Counted from the first letter of the stretch, positions 18,985 through 27,855 are shown. The stretch is 64,000 bases of DNA from Candidatus Hydrogenedentota bacterium (GCA_029565395.1 JAKQOG010000113.1:18107-82106); one strand, 5' to 3'. A program made the numbers and translations. The notes: generated from the letters alone by a model not told the origin.

Positions 18985-19887
18985 CTATGTTAACGAGATT
19001 GTACGCCGGGTGAGCCTGGCGCCCTCCGGCTGCAACGCGGTGATCGCGTCCACGCCACATGTTAACAAATAGCGGCGCGCCTCCGGGATATCCAGGCAGA
19101 CTTCCGAAACGCGATGACTATCGTCGCCAAAGCAGAAAACAATGCCGCGGTCGCGCGCGGCCTCGGTCAGCCAGGCGGCGGGAAACGGGCGCCCGAAACC
19201 CTTACGGTAACCGCCGGTGTTGACGTCAAGAATGCATTCATGTTCGCGGATAACGTCGAGAGCCTTGAACGCCGCGGCGCGCACCTTGGGTGTGCTGACG
19301 GATTCTTCGGAAGGCGCGTGACGCCGCACTATGTCGAGGTGCCCGATGATTTCCGGCCGAAGCCGCCGGACCATCTCCGCGACGGTTTCGTAGTACCTCA
19401 CAGCGAGTGCTTCCACTCCGCCGCAAGCGTCCGCGGCCAGATCGAAATGGTCTCTGCGGTAATCAATGATATGCCCCGCCACCCAGTGTACCGAACCCAC
19501 CATGTATTGAAAGTTGAACCGCTTACGCAATCCCAGCATAAGATCCGCATAACGGTCCTCGGGGATCACTTCGGCCTCGAAGCCTTTGAGCAGGATAATG
19601 CGGTCCGCCAGTTGTTCACGCAGCCGATCCACCGCGGCGGCATATTCCGTGAAGAGTTGATCCAGCGTTTCGACGGTCCAGCCCATTGCGCGTTCCTCAT
19701 CATAGAGGTGGTGCGGTTCAACCCGGGGCGCATGCTCGGTAATGCCGTACAGGGGGCAGCCGGCAGCAATCGCCGCATGGGCGATATCCTCGAGGGCACT
19801 CTCCGCATGGTCGCAAAAGGCGCTGCTATGTCCGCCATGAAGCGATACATTCCATGATTTGTCCGTATGCGGAAATGTGGTATTCAT
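18985..19887 (-). CDS. PHP-family phosphatase (histidinol-phosphatase-like)
   Basis: 300 residues. PHP metal motifs occur in order: an N-terminal HGGHSSAFCDHA, ITEHAP, a GFEAEV strand, GSVHW, GHLDIV, DVNTGG and a terminal FGDDSH. These place nine metal ligands for a trinuclear site, as in HisK-type histidinol-phosphate phosphatases. The first motif is HGGH where the textbook pattern is HxH. The neighbourhood has no histidine-biosynthesis gene, so the phosphoester substrate could differ. It is divergent from the GntR-type regulator (about 105 nt apart) and 14 nt upstream of a GT39-like gene. Confidence 0.85.
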   Translation of the reverse strand: MNTTFPHTDKSWNVSLHGGHSSAFCDHAESALEDIAHAAIAAGCPLYGITEHAPRVEPHHLYDEERAMGWTVETLDQLFTEYAAAVDRLREQLADRIILLKGFEAEVIPEDRYADLMLGLRKRFNFQYMVGSVHWVAGHIIDYRRDHFDLAADACGGVEALAVRYYETVAEMVRRLRPEIIGHLDIVRRHAPSEESVSTPKVRAAAFKALDVIREHECILDVNTGGYRKGFGRPFPAAWLTEAARDRGIVFCFGDDSHRVSEVCLDIPEARRYLLTCGVDAITALQPEGARLTRRTISLT

Positions 19888-19992
19888 GCTTTTGTATCAA
19901 ACACGTTATGACTGCTATAATGCCCGCGGAATAAGACTGTGGGGGCGCGGGCCTGCTGATGATAACACGTGCGGGCCGGTGACCTGCAAGAG

Positions 19993-21087
19993 ATGGGTAC
20001 AGGCGTGGAATTAGTTTCCGAGTTACCATTGTATGAGTCCATCAAGCGGGATTTACAAACCCGCATCGATAGCGGCGAATTGCCGGAAGGCGCCCGGATT
20101 TTACCCGAAATAGAACTGGCCAAACGCCAGGGTGTCAGCCGCTCCACCGCCCGCAAGGCCCTGCTGGCGTTGGAACAGGAAGGCTATCTGGTGCGGACGG
20201 CAGGCTTGGGCACCTTCGTCAAATCCCCGAAGTCTGCCCTTCAAACCGCCCTGGCCATTCAAACCATGGCGATCACCGTCCAGCACTTGGACCGGTTCAA
20301 CCATTCCGGCGAAATGGTCCAGGGGTTTATGAATGAATCCGTGGGGCATGGATTCCATGCCATGATCCACCCCCCCATCACAGATAACGCGGATGAATTC
20401 GAATATCTGTTGAATGTCCGCCGCAGCGGCATCAACGGATGGGCGCTCTGGTTGAAAAGCGCTTCCGAAAAGAATCTCAGTCTCTTGCGGGGGTTTCAGA
20501 AATCGGGGCACGCCCTCGTACTTGTGGACCGCTACGCCCCCGGCCTTGATGCCGATTCCGTCGTGGCGCAAAATGAAACCATGGCGTACCAGCTTACCCG
20601 GGAATTGTTGCGCCGCGGACATCAGGACGTCGGACTCATCAACTTCCCGCTGGACTGCACCGTGACTACGGAGCGGCAGAAAGGCTACCAGCGCGCCTTG
20701 GCTGAAGCTGGCGCTACCTATGAGAATGATTTGGTGGTGATCGACCAGATTCAGGGCGTTGAGGCCTTGCGAATGCAGATGCTGGGGCTGCTTAGCCGCC
20801 GCCACAGGCCCACCGCCATAGTGTGCGCCAGCGCACATCATGCCTGGTGCCTCATCAAGGAACTTGACCGCTTAAATTACATCGTGCATGACGATATCGA
20901 ACTTGCCTTGATCGATGATAACCGCTTTGCGGAACAATCCGGCCTCAACATTTTAACCGCCACACAGCATTCCTATGAGATGGGCCAGTGGGCGGCCAAG
21001 CTGCTCTGGCAGCGATTGGAAAATCCCACTATGCCCTATCAGCACCTGTATACGGAGCACGATCTGAATTTTACGCCAAGCCCATGA
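19993..21087 (+). CDS. GntR-type regulator with LacI-like sensor domain
   Basis: About 364 residues. The winged-helix region (about 12-80) has the GntR signature PLYESIKRDLQTRIDSGEL, then LPEIELAKRQGVSRSTARKAL and GLGTFV at the wing end. The rest resembles the periplasmic-binding-protein-like sensor of AraR-type regulators, which bind sugars. I prefer the ATG at 19993; an in-frame GTG at 19969 is the alternative, and neither has a strong ribosome-binding site. Possible targets are the divergent PHP-GT39 pair or the MATE-threonine aldolase pair downstream. The ligand is unknown. Confidence 0.85.
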   Translation: MGTGVELVSELPLYESIKRDLQTRIDSGELPEGARILPEIELAKRQGVSRSTARKALLALEQEGYLVRTAGLGTFVKSPKSALQTALAIQTMAITVQHLDRFNHSGEMVQGFMNESVGHGFHAMIHPPITDNADEFEYLLNVRRSGINGWALWLKSASEKNLSLLRGFQKSGHALVLVDRYAPGLDADSVVAQNETMAYQLTRELLRRGHQDVGLINFPLDCTVTTERQKGYQRALAEAGATYENDLVVIDQIQGVEALRMQMLGLLSRRHRPTAIVCASAHHAWCLIKELDRLNYIVHDDIELALIDDNRFAEQSGLNILTATQHSYEMGQWAAKLLWQRLENPTMPYQHLYTEHDLNFTPSP

Positions 21088-21181
21088 CAGCGCAGGACCC
21101 TTTCCTGTATTCTCCCCTATATCGAATAATGATTAGCAGCCAACAGGCGAATAAACAGCAAAAGAAACTGCATATTTTCTG

Positions 21182-22606
21182 ATGAAAGCCTTTGACAAAG
21201 AAATTGTTTCCGGAAATATCTTCCGCTCGGTGTGGAAACAAGCATGGCCCCTGGTGGTGCTGAATCTGGTTAATGGCTCCCACGGCTTTGTGAGTCACAT
21301 ACTGGTGGGGCATTTCGTGGCCGCGGAAAACAACGCCGCCAACGCCGCCATCGGTGTGGCCTGGCAGGTTTTCATGGTTATCGTGGTGTTCGTCGCCTCA
21401 TTGTTCCAGGGAACCAACGTTCTCGTGGCGCGCTATGCGGGCCAGGAAGACCGCCGCAACATGGGCCGCGTGTTCTATCAAACCTTCCTCTGTTCGATAT
21501 TTGTGCTCTGCTGCGTCGTGGGGCCGGTGGGATACCTGATTTCTCCCGCATTGCTGAATTTCGTGCGCGCCGATGTGAACGTGCAACACCATGCCCTGCC
21601 CTATATCCGCATTCTATTCGCCTGTGGCGCACCCCTCTTCCTCATGTTCATGATCACCGGAGCATTCCAGGCCTCCGGCGATCCCAAAACACCATTGAAG
21701 CTGGGCATTCTCACCACTTTATTGAATATTCTTATCAGTTCCGTCCTTATTACCGGCGTGGGACCTTTTCCCAAACTGGGCGTTACCGGCGCGGCCCTTG
21801 GCATTGTCGTCGCCCCCCTAGTCAGCGTTGCTATTGCCATATCCTTAATCCTTCGCAAAAAGACCCACATTCCGCCTCCAGAGCGTTTCTCGCTCATCCC
21901 GGATTTCTCCGTTATTCGCGTCGTGGTACGCGTTGGGATTCCCACGGGCATTCAAGGCGTCCTGCTGAATATCGCCGGCGTCTTTCTGCTTAAGTACATT
22001 GGCTCGCTGGAACATAGTTCCGCCGCGCAAGCGGCCTACACCATTTGCTACACGCAGCTTTTCTCGCTCGTTACCTGGACCGCCTTCGGACTCCGCGCCG
22101 CCGCGGGAACGGTCATGGGGCAGAATATCGGCGCAGGCGATCCCGCCCGTGGGAAACGGGCCGTGGCGTTGGCGGGATGCCTGGGTGCAGTTTGGGCCAG
22201 CATAATCGGCTTGATGTTCTGGCTGTTCCCCGATGTTTTTTTGAGCGCCTTCAATGCATTTCATGAACCCGTGGCAACATATGCGCGGTCGCTGCTCCAT
22301 TACCTCAGCTTTTCCGGTGTTTGCTTGGCCGCCGCACTGGGATTAACGGGGGGCATCCAGGGTTCAGGCTATACCACGATTCCGATGTATATCGCTTTTC
22401 TGACCCAGATTGTCATTCTGCTGGGATTATGCGCTATCTTTTCCGCATTCGATGCACTGACCGCGGAACGCGTCTGGATGTGCATTCTTATCAGTCATGC
22501 ATCCCGGCTGGCATTAACCTATGCCGTCTTTCGGACGGAAAAATGGGCGCACATACGCATAGAAATAGAAGATATCAGAACGCCCCAGGAACCAGAAGGA
22601 GTCTAA
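21182..22606 (+). CDS. MATE-family efflux transporter
   Basis: 474 residues, twelve membrane spans in two similar halves. Family features: WPLVVLNLVNGSHGFVSHILVG at the start of the first half, and FGLRAAAGTVMGQNIGAG at the start of the second, with the common GQ-x-GA pattern. MATE proteins export cationic drugs or metabolites using sodium or protons. It begins 95 nt after the regulator gene and ends 4 nt before the threonine aldolase gene, so those two are likely cotranscribed. Confidence 0.93.
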   Translation: MKAFDKEIVSGNIFRSVWKQAWPLVVLNLVNGSHGFVSHILVGHFVAAENNAANAAIGVAWQVFMVIVVFVASLFQGTNVLVARYAGQEDRRNMGRVFYQTFLCSIFVLCCVVGPVGYLISPALLNFVRADVNVQHHALPYIRILFACGAPLFLMFMITGAFQASGDPKTPLKLGILTTLLNILISSVLITGVGPFPKLGVTGAALGIVVAPLVSVAIAISLILRKKTHIPPPERFSLIPDFSVIRVVVRVGIPTGIQGVLLNIAGVFLLKYIGSLEHSSAAQAAYTICYTQLFSLVTWTAFGLRAAAGTVMGQNIGAGDPARGKRAVALAGCLGAVWASIIGLMFWLFPDVFLSAFNAFHEPVATYARSLLHYLSFSGVCLAAALGLTGGIQGSGYTTIPMYIAFLTQIVILLGLCAIFSAFDALTAERVWMCILISHASRLALTYAVFRTEKWAHIRIEIEDIRTPQEPEGV

Positions 22607-22610
22607 TCTC

Positions 22611-23618
22611 ATGATTGACTTGCGCAGCGATACCGTAACCAAGCCCTCGCCCGGCATGCGGGAGGCCATGGCCCGCGCCGAGGTGGGGGACGATGTCTAC
22701 GGCGAAGATCCCACGGTGAACCGGCTCCAGGAACGCGCCGCGGAATTGATGGGCAAGGAAGCGGCCTTGTTTGTGCCCTCCGGCACCATGGCTAACCTAT
22801 TGGCGCTTCTATCACAAACCCGTCCCGGCGATACGATCATCCTGAGTGAAGGGGCGCATCCATATCATTACGAGAACGCCGGGCTGGCGCGCGTGGGCGG
22901 CCTGCTCACCCGCACCATAGAGGATCCCTTCTGTAAAATGACTGCGGAACAGGTGGCGGAGAAAATCCTGCAAGTGGACGATGCGCATTATTCGCCGACT
23001 ACGCTGGTCTCCATCGAAAATACCACCAACCGGGGCGGCGGCGCCTTCTATCGGTTTGACGAAATTGAGTCCATCGGACGCCTCTGCCAAAACCGCGGGC
23101 TGAAATTGCATTGCGACGGCGCGCGGATTTTCAATGCGGCCATTGCGAGCAATATCGACGCGCAATTTCTGGCGCGCCCCTGCGATACCATCTCCTTCTG
23201 CCTTTCCAAAGGACTTGGCGCGCCCGCTGGCTCCCTCCTCTGCGGCCCCCGTGAAACCATCCATCAGGCGCACCGGTTCCGTAAAATGCTCGGCGGCGGA
23301 ATGCGTCAGGCCGGCATCCTCGCCGCCGCAGGACTCTATGCCCTCGAACACCACATTGACGACCTCGCAAACGACCACCGCCGCGCCCGGAAATTCCGTG
23401 CCGCTCTCGAATCCGCCGGGGTCACCTTCCCCTTACCCTCCCCCACGAATATCCTTTACATGGAAGTCCCCGATCCCATCGGCCTGGCCAAACGCCTCCG
23501 CGACAACGGCATCCTCTTCAACCCGCCCCGCACCCCCTGGCTCCGCGTCGTCTTCCACCGTGATATCTCCGATCAGGACCTCGACCAGGCGATAGAGATT
23601 TTTAAACAGAATCTCTGA
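22611..23618 (+). CDS. ltaE: Low-specificity L-threonine aldolase
   Basis: 335 residues, a fold-type I PLP enzyme that splits threonine or allo-threonine into glycine and acetaldehyde. Seen: the N-terminal IDLRSDTVTKPSPGMREAM signature, GDDVYGEDPTVNRLQ, the Asp of HCDGAR at 169 (pyridine nitrogen), and the Schiff-base Lys200 in SFCLSKGLGAPAGS. Length is normal. It starts 4 nt after the MATE stop codon. Its link to the exporter is unclear, and glycine or aldehyde metabolism is the safe reading. Confidence 0.95.
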   Translation: MIDLRSDTVTKPSPGMREAMARAEVGDDVYGEDPTVNRLQERAAELMGKEAALFVPSGTMANLLALLSQTRPGDTIILSEGAHPYHYENAGLARVGGLLTRTIEDPFCKMTAEQVAEKILQVDDAHYSPTTLVSIENTTNRGGGAFYRFDEIESIGRLCQNRGLKLHCDGARIFNAAIASNIDAQFLARPCDTISFCLSKGLGAPAGSLLCGPRETIHQAHRFRKMLGGGMRQAGILAAAGLYALEHHIDDLANDHRRARKFRAALESAGVTFPLPSPTNILYMEVPDPIGLAKRLRDNGILFNPPRTPWLRVVFHRDISDQDLDQAIEIFKQNL

Positions 23619-23775
23619 TAGACATAAAAAGCCACCCTAACAAAAATCATTGCAATATTGGCGGAAACAGTGGTTGGTTCGAATGATGATAGTGGTAAGA
23701 TATGAGAAAAATATCATCAACGTGAGATCAGGACACAGAGCATTCCTCCGCCCCCGGCTCTGACTGTACTTCAAA

Positions 23776-24414
23776 TCAGCGAAACTGGAGGAGATCCATT
23801 ACATCATGAGCATTCTGACTAAAAGCTACCTCATAGGCTGTGTTCCCATCGGCGTTCCTGACTCTTTTGTCTACTCCGTGAGAGAGAAAGAGGCTCACCA
23901 CCCCAGCCTGATTGCAGAAGGCGGCCTTATGTAGCGGCGTGTCACGTGCGGATATTGTGCGGGCTTCGATGTCTGCTCCTTTACTTAAAAGTAGTTCGGC
24001 GATTTGGACTTGACCTTCTGCCGCAGCTACATGAAGAGGAGTCCTTCCATATATACCTCTTGCATCATCAACCGGCGCACCATGCTTTATCAGATGCTCG
24101 ACTATGTCCGCGTAGCCTTTAGATGCGGCTATGTGGAGCATGGGCTCCTCTTGCTTCATGTCGCCTCCCATTAGAAAAGTGTTTATTGGATCTGCACCTT
24201 TTTCCAGCAGTATTTCTACCATTTCACTGCAGCCAAAGTACACAGCTACTGCTAGAGGGGACACGCCATTGGCATTAACTACGTTGGGATCCCACCCTAA
24301 TTCGAGAGAAAGCATTAGCAAACCAGGATTGTTAAATTGAATACAAGATATAAGTTGATTTGCACGTTTCTTATTCCTACGAATAGTGAACCGTCTACTT
24401 AACCACTTTCTCAT
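23776..24414 (-). CDS. Ankyrin-repeat protein
   Basis: 212 residues with a basic N-terminus and about five ankyrin repeats from residue ~40. Seen are NGVSPLAVAVYFGCSEMVEILLEKGAD, PMLHIAASKGYADIVEHLIKHGA, GRTPLHVAAAEGQVQIAELLLSKGAD and DTPLHKAAF, each abbreviated here by its conserved core. There is no signal peptide. It probably binds another protein. AAGGGA lies six bases before the ATG. The gene lies in an AT-richer patch with a HEAT-like gene and a broken toxin-antitoxin gene, so an immunity-type role is possible but unproven. Confidence 0.9.
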   Translation of the reverse strand: MRKWLSRRFTIRRNKKRANQLISCIQFNNPGLLMLSLELGWDPNVVNANGVSPLAVAVYFGCSEMVEILLEKGADPINTFLMGGDMKQEEPMLHIAASKGYADIVEHLIKHGAPVDDARGIYGRTPLHVAAAEGQVQIAELLLSKGADIEARTISARDTPLHKAAFCNQAGVVSLFLSHGVDKRVRNADGNTAYEVAFSQNAHDVMDLLQFR

Positions 24415-24517
24415 GCTATTTCCCTTTTGGTTTATGTTGGGTTGTTACTCCATGCAAATACACTATAAGGCATCACCACCGTTGGTTTTGCACGTCCATA
24501 TTTAAGTCAATGGTTTC

Positions 24518-24982
24518 CTACCAGAAACGCCACCATGGCTTGGGTGCCGCAGCTAAAGCCGAAGGCGTACCAATTGCCCAAAGAGCCTTTCTGGTAGCTG
24601 TGCGAATTTCGGGTTCTTGGTCCTGCAGTAATGATATCAAGGCACATTCAATGTCTATAACAGCCTTCTTTAGACTTTCGATTCGTTCTTTAATTATTGT
24701 GTGTGCAATGTCACTGAGTGATTTAACTATTTGAACTTTTGTAACTTTTTGCAGATGTCGCAGATCTAAGCCGTAAAGCAGACCTTCAACAATTGGGGTT
24801 AACTCCTCTGGATAACTTGGCGACCCCCCAAAGGCTTGTATCCTGAGCCAAGAGTGAATAGCAAAAACTCCCGTGGCTCCAAGCTCAACGGCGTCAAAGG
24901 TAGCCTCAATGGGATCACCCTCATGCATGTCTTGAATCAAACATTGAATCTTCTTCATATACTCCGATTTACAATCCATCAT
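24518..24982 (-). CDS. Small helical protein with HEAT-like C-terminus, function unknown
   Basis: 154 residues, not recognised. It is predicted mostly helical, with an acidic N-terminal half and a C-terminal pair of helices (ALISLLQDQEPEIRTATRKAL) that reads like a HEAT repeat, ending in an aromatic PWWRFW tail. There is no signal peptide or membrane span. AAAGGA precedes the double ATG start. It is AT-richer than the flanking core genes and lies beside the ankyrin gene on the same strand. An immunity or adaptor protein is possible; no function is assigned. Confidence 0.6.
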   Translation of the reverse strand: MMDCKSEYMKKIQCLIQDMHEGDPIEATFDAVELGATGVFAIHSWLRIQAFGGSPSYPEELTPIVEGLLYGLDLRHLQKVTKVQIVKSLSDIAHTIIKERIESLKKAVIDIECALISLLQDQEPEIRTATRKALWAIGTPSALAAAPKPWWRFW

Positions 24983-25123
24983 ATTGATTCCTTTCTATAA
25001 TGCTCATGAGAATGACACAGAATCGGATTGTTTTTTTGATTTACAGTAATTTAAACCTTTTGCTATCTTTAGTCAAAACTCATAATTTTGTGTAGATTTT
25101 TATTTGATGCAAAGGGTTCATGT

Positions 25124-25336
25124 TCAGACTGCGGGATAAACCAACTCATGTGTGCTGAGTATGGCTTGTTTCCACCAGGGATTCCGCAGGGATTCTTTTT
25201 TCACCAGATCCATAGTACACCCAAAAAGGGTCTCCAACTCTTCTTTCATGCTCATCAGGTCCCACAGACTCCACCCTGCTTCAGGATCAAAAGTTATCAA
25301 CACATCCACGTCACTCAGGGCTAAGAAACATCGCAA
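25124..25336 (-). pseudogene. Truncated MNT-type nucleotidyltransferase (MntA-like antitoxin remnant)
   Basis: The readable part carries SDVDVLITFDP, the second catalytic Asp pair of Pol-beta-like MNT nucleotidyltransferases, and then a normal family C-terminus (LFGCTMDLVKKESLRNPWW). The upstream GSxARG helix with the glycine-rich loop, needed for activity, is missing: the reading frame runs into unrelated sequence and its only starts are a TTG or nothing. MntA-like proteins neutralise HEPN RNase toxins by adding AMP. No HEPN partner is seen, so this looks like a decayed toxin-antitoxin locus beside the mobile element. Confidence 0.7.
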
Positions 25337-25407
25337 AGAAATTTTGTACCCCTTGGTATTCTTGGATTGTATATCCCCTACAGGGAAGTTCGTAGGGGCG
25401 GTCCAAT

Positions 25408-25473
25408 ACCCAGGGTGGCGCTTCGCGCAACCCTGGGTCCCTAATTTTCCAAGATCGTAAAAAAGTTTCGCAC
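25408..25473. repeat. Left direct repeat with hairpin, flanking the transposase-like gene
   Basis: Positions 25414-25473 match 27344-27402 in the same orientation with about six or seven differences in 60 bases. At 25408-25438 ACCCAGGGT pairs with ACCCTGGGT (9 bp), enclosing GCGC-TTC-GCGC, so a 13-bp stem with one mismatch and a triloop forms. The repeat ends 5 nt from the 3' end of the gene on the minus strand. Confidence 0.85.
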
Positions 25474-25477
25474 ATGG

Positions 25478-27022
25478 TTACGCTGCCTTGACATTAAGTT
25501 GTTTGATGGTGGCGGTTTGCGCGAGAAGAATTGCAGAGCAGATCTGCCTGCCCTTATCGGTGATCCTGTAGCGTCTGGTACGTGGGATCTTGGCGATAAG
25601 TCCGTGTGCATGGAGTATCCGCAAACGATAGCTGGTTCTTCCGGAGGCGGCGCGGCGTGTCTCTATGTGGGCGGGGTCTTGGGGAAAGAGAAGGGCGGCG
25701 ATATCCCTGTTGCGGAATCCATTCAGGAGATACTCCGGGCGATGGATGGCCTGAAGCAGGGGAAGGTCTGCTGCATCCCACGGTCGTACTGCGCGAAAGC
25801 GCTTGCCTCCGCGGGTGATGCGTTTGGTAACAGGCCCCAGCAGTTGTGCGAGGGGAATGTCTGTATCCAAGTGGCTCAGGGCATCGAGGTAGCGTTCGTT
25901 GGCGCGTTGGGAAACATGGGCGCGCCGTTCCAAGTCCGCCACGCCTTTGCGCAGGGGGCGCGGGAGAATATCGCCGGCTTCCCCGGCCTCTTTTGGCCGA
26001 AGCACTTTGATTTCGTGGGGGTTGTTGATCGTGGTTTCCACGCGCAGAATACGGCCTCCTTTGTCGTACATCTTTACAGAGTTGGCGTTGACGCCGTGTT
26101 TGATGCGCAACCCTTCGGGGCGTTGCTCATAGTGGCTGACGGCTTCCCCCTTAAACGGCGCCTGCAACTGTTTGCCCAAAAAGCGCATGACGTCGCGGCT
26201 GGAGAAGGTCGTGATGGCGCCCCACACCAGTTGCGGATAAATGCATTGAAGGTCCTGCGGACGGTCAAACACAATATCCGTGGCCCATTCCGTTTGATGG
26301 GCAAACCAGTAATAGCGCAGATTGCCCAAAAGCTGCTGGTGAACGGGATTGAGCCGCGCCGCGATGGCATTCAATTGTTGGGGCCAATCCAATCGCAAAA
26401 ACTCGTTCATGAGCGTTTGGGCGCGATGGGGATCTTCCAACCTAAAAAAGCTGTTCTCGTAGCGCGTATAGTCCAGACCCTCTTCATCCAGTCTGCGTCC
26501 CAGCCATTCCCGGCCGTTCATGCAGACCTGGATGGGAAACGGATACCAGGTCTGGATCCGTGCATGCATCAACCCGAACAGCGGGTCGTTGAAGTAGTGG
26601 TACAGGTGCAGACATTTGCGCAGGCGGTAGACCAGTTCCAGTTTCTTCTCATCCCGGTTGCGGTACATCTCGTATGTCATGCAGGGCTCCACGCATTTAA
26701 GAACGCATACCAGACCGGTTTCGACCGGGTGTTCCCGCAACACCTCCCGCACAAGAGACTCTTTGCGCTGGTGACTGGAAGGCACGTAAATCACAGGGCG
26801 GTTCAACCGCGTGGCTTCTGCCAAGGACGCCGCTTTCAGGAAGCTGGTGGTCTCTTCGACATGCTGCCCATACAAACGGCGCGGCACATCCTTGCGCGAC
26901 AAATGCAGCCGCATCCCGTCTGGATGCATGAGCCCTCGTAAAATGCCCCGGAATACTATCCGGTCAAAACCGTTGAGAACCGCGATAGCCTTTTCACGGT
27001 ACTTTTCGATAAACTGAAGCAT
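25478..27022 (-). CDS. Transposase-like protein of an uncharacterised mobile-element family
   Basis: 514 residues. From memory it matches a dispersed multi-copy bacterial family starting FIEKYREK-xx-VLNGFDRIVFRG, with CVLKCVEPC, PFPIQVCMNGREWL, ATFSSRDVMRFLG and VNANSVKMYDK blocks, and a winged-helix-like C-terminus (YRLRILHAHGLIAKI). I recall no proven biochemical role. The start at 27022 has AAAGGAG eight bases upstream; the frame stays open to 27337, but that part translates repeat DNA and is rejected. The ~60-bp direct repeats on both sides support mobility. No DDE triad is obvious by eye. Confidence 0.75.
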   Translation of the reverse strand: MLQFIEKYREKAIAVLNGFDRIVFRGILRGLMHPDGMRLHLSRKDVPRRLYGQHVEETTSFLKAASLAEATRLNRPVIYVPSSHQRKESLVREVLREHPVETGLVCVLKCVEPCMTYEMYRNRDEKKLELVYRLRKCLHLYHYFNDPLFGLMHARIQTWYPFPIQVCMNGREWLGRRLDEEGLDYTRYENSFFRLEDPHRAQTLMNEFLRLDWPQQLNAIAARLNPVHQQLLGNLRYYWFAHQTEWATDIVFDRPQDLQCIYPQLVWGAITTFSSRDVMRFLGKQLQAPFKGEAVSHYEQRPEGLRIKHGVNANSVKMYDKGGRILRVETTINNPHEIKVLRPKEAGEAGDILPRPLRKGVADLERRAHVSQRANERYLDALSHLDTDIPLAQLLGPVTKRITRGGKRFRAVRPWDAADLPLLQAIHRPEYLLNGFRNRDIAALLFPQDPAHIETRRAASGRTSYRLRILHAHGLIAKIPRTRRYRITDKGRQICSAILLAQTATIKQLNVKAA

Positions 27023-27132
27023 GGCGTTTCTCCTTTGTTGTGATGGAACGGATAACCTAGTATATCCGGTGGAGGAACGCCATCTATATTTCACGCTAAT
27101 CGTTGAGCATACCCAGAACCCACAGGCCGGAA

Positions 27133-27193
27133 CCCGATACCCGATACCCGATACCCGGCACCCTAAACCCCAAACCCCAAACCCTAAACCCAA
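27133..27193. repeat. Degenerate 7-bp tandem repeats (CCCGATA, then CCCTAAA/CCCCAAA)
   Basis: CCCGATA occurs three and a half times (27133-27157). After three bases the series CCCTAAA, CCCCAAA, CCCCAAA, CCCTAAA, CCC follows in strict 7-base register (27161-27191). The second unit equals the plant-type telomere heptamer, surely by chance or slippage. It lies 110 nt upstream of the transposase-like gene. Confidence 0.9.
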
Positions 27194-27200
27194 CGAATTT

Positions 27201-27251
27201 TGGTTGCGGCTACGCCACGATAGGCTGGAATTATTTATCCCCGTTGGGGAA
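27201..27251. repeat. Dispersed repeat, copy A
   Basis: It shares a ~40-base core (from TGGTTGCGGCTACGCC through GATAGGCTGGAATTATT) with copy B and ends in a small hairpin TCCCC-GTT-GGGGA. Copies B (27805-27855), C (27893-27921) and D (27978-28008) are described separately. Confidence 0.85.
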
Positions 27252-27340
27252 TTTGGTTGTGGCCATGCTGCACCGGGCTGGGTTGTTGAATTTCGTTGGA
27301 ATTGGTGGTGAGATGTTGACACGGGGTGACATTGCATATT

Positions 27341-27402
27341 TCGGGTGGCGCTTCGCTGACCCTGGGTCCCTAAGTTTCTAAGATCATAAAAAAGTTTTGC
27401 AC
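27341..27402. repeat. Right direct repeat flanking the transposase-like gene
   Basis: Second copy of the ~60-bp repeat of 25414-25473, same orientation. It lacks the outer ACCCA of the left copy, so its hairpin stem is shorter. Confidence 0.85.
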
Positions 27403-27804
27403 GATGAAGTTGTTGCGAACAGCGTAAAGGAGAGAGTATGAAATCATCGCCCCCAAAGGGGGCGAATTTGAATAGCCGCAGGTGAAACCTGCGGAATGAG
27501 TTGTCCTAAATGCTGACCCTGAATGGGTCAAACAAGCATTCGTTTCAACATCTGGCCCCTTCAGGGCCATCCAATTAGGGAAACCGTGATCCGTGGGTTA
27601 CACCCACGGCTAATCAAATGCCTCCCCTTCGGGGAGTCGTTATCCACGCGTAGTATCGACGCCGTCGCTTTTCCATTCCATGGAATTCAAATGGCTCCCC
27701 TTCGGGGATCATTTGTCCGCGAAAATCTGGGTAACCCGTGTATGCCCTCCGCCTTGTTCCTCATAGCTCGGAGTGCGAAGGAGAGTTATCCACAATCTAT
27801 TCGT

Positions 27805-27855
27805 TGGTTGCGGCTACGCCGCGATAGGCTGGAATTATTGAATCCCTGCGGGATA
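27805..27855. repeat. Dispersed repeat, copy B
   Basis: Same ~40-base core as copy A (27201-27251). The terminal hairpin is ATCCC-TGC-GGGAT instead of TCCCC-GTT-GGGGA, so both arms have changed together. Confidence 0.85.

Noticed and set aside
23675..23695. GGTTCGAAT resembling a tRNA T-arm
   Set aside because: No acceptor stem, anticodon loop or CCA end can be built around it.
25499..26941. 480-codon plus-strand frame opposite the transposase-like gene
   Set aside because: Its translation has no family character. The minus-strand protein has a ribosome-binding site and conserved family blocks.
27161..27191. Telomere-type CCCTAAA heptamers as a real chromosome end
   Set aside because: Only four imperfect units, inside a bacterial-type spacer and beside intact genes.
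27023..27337. N-terminal extension of the transposase-like protein by 105 codons
   Set aside because: It translates the 7-bp tandem repeats and spacer repeats; the strong AAAGGAG site fits the ATG at 27022.
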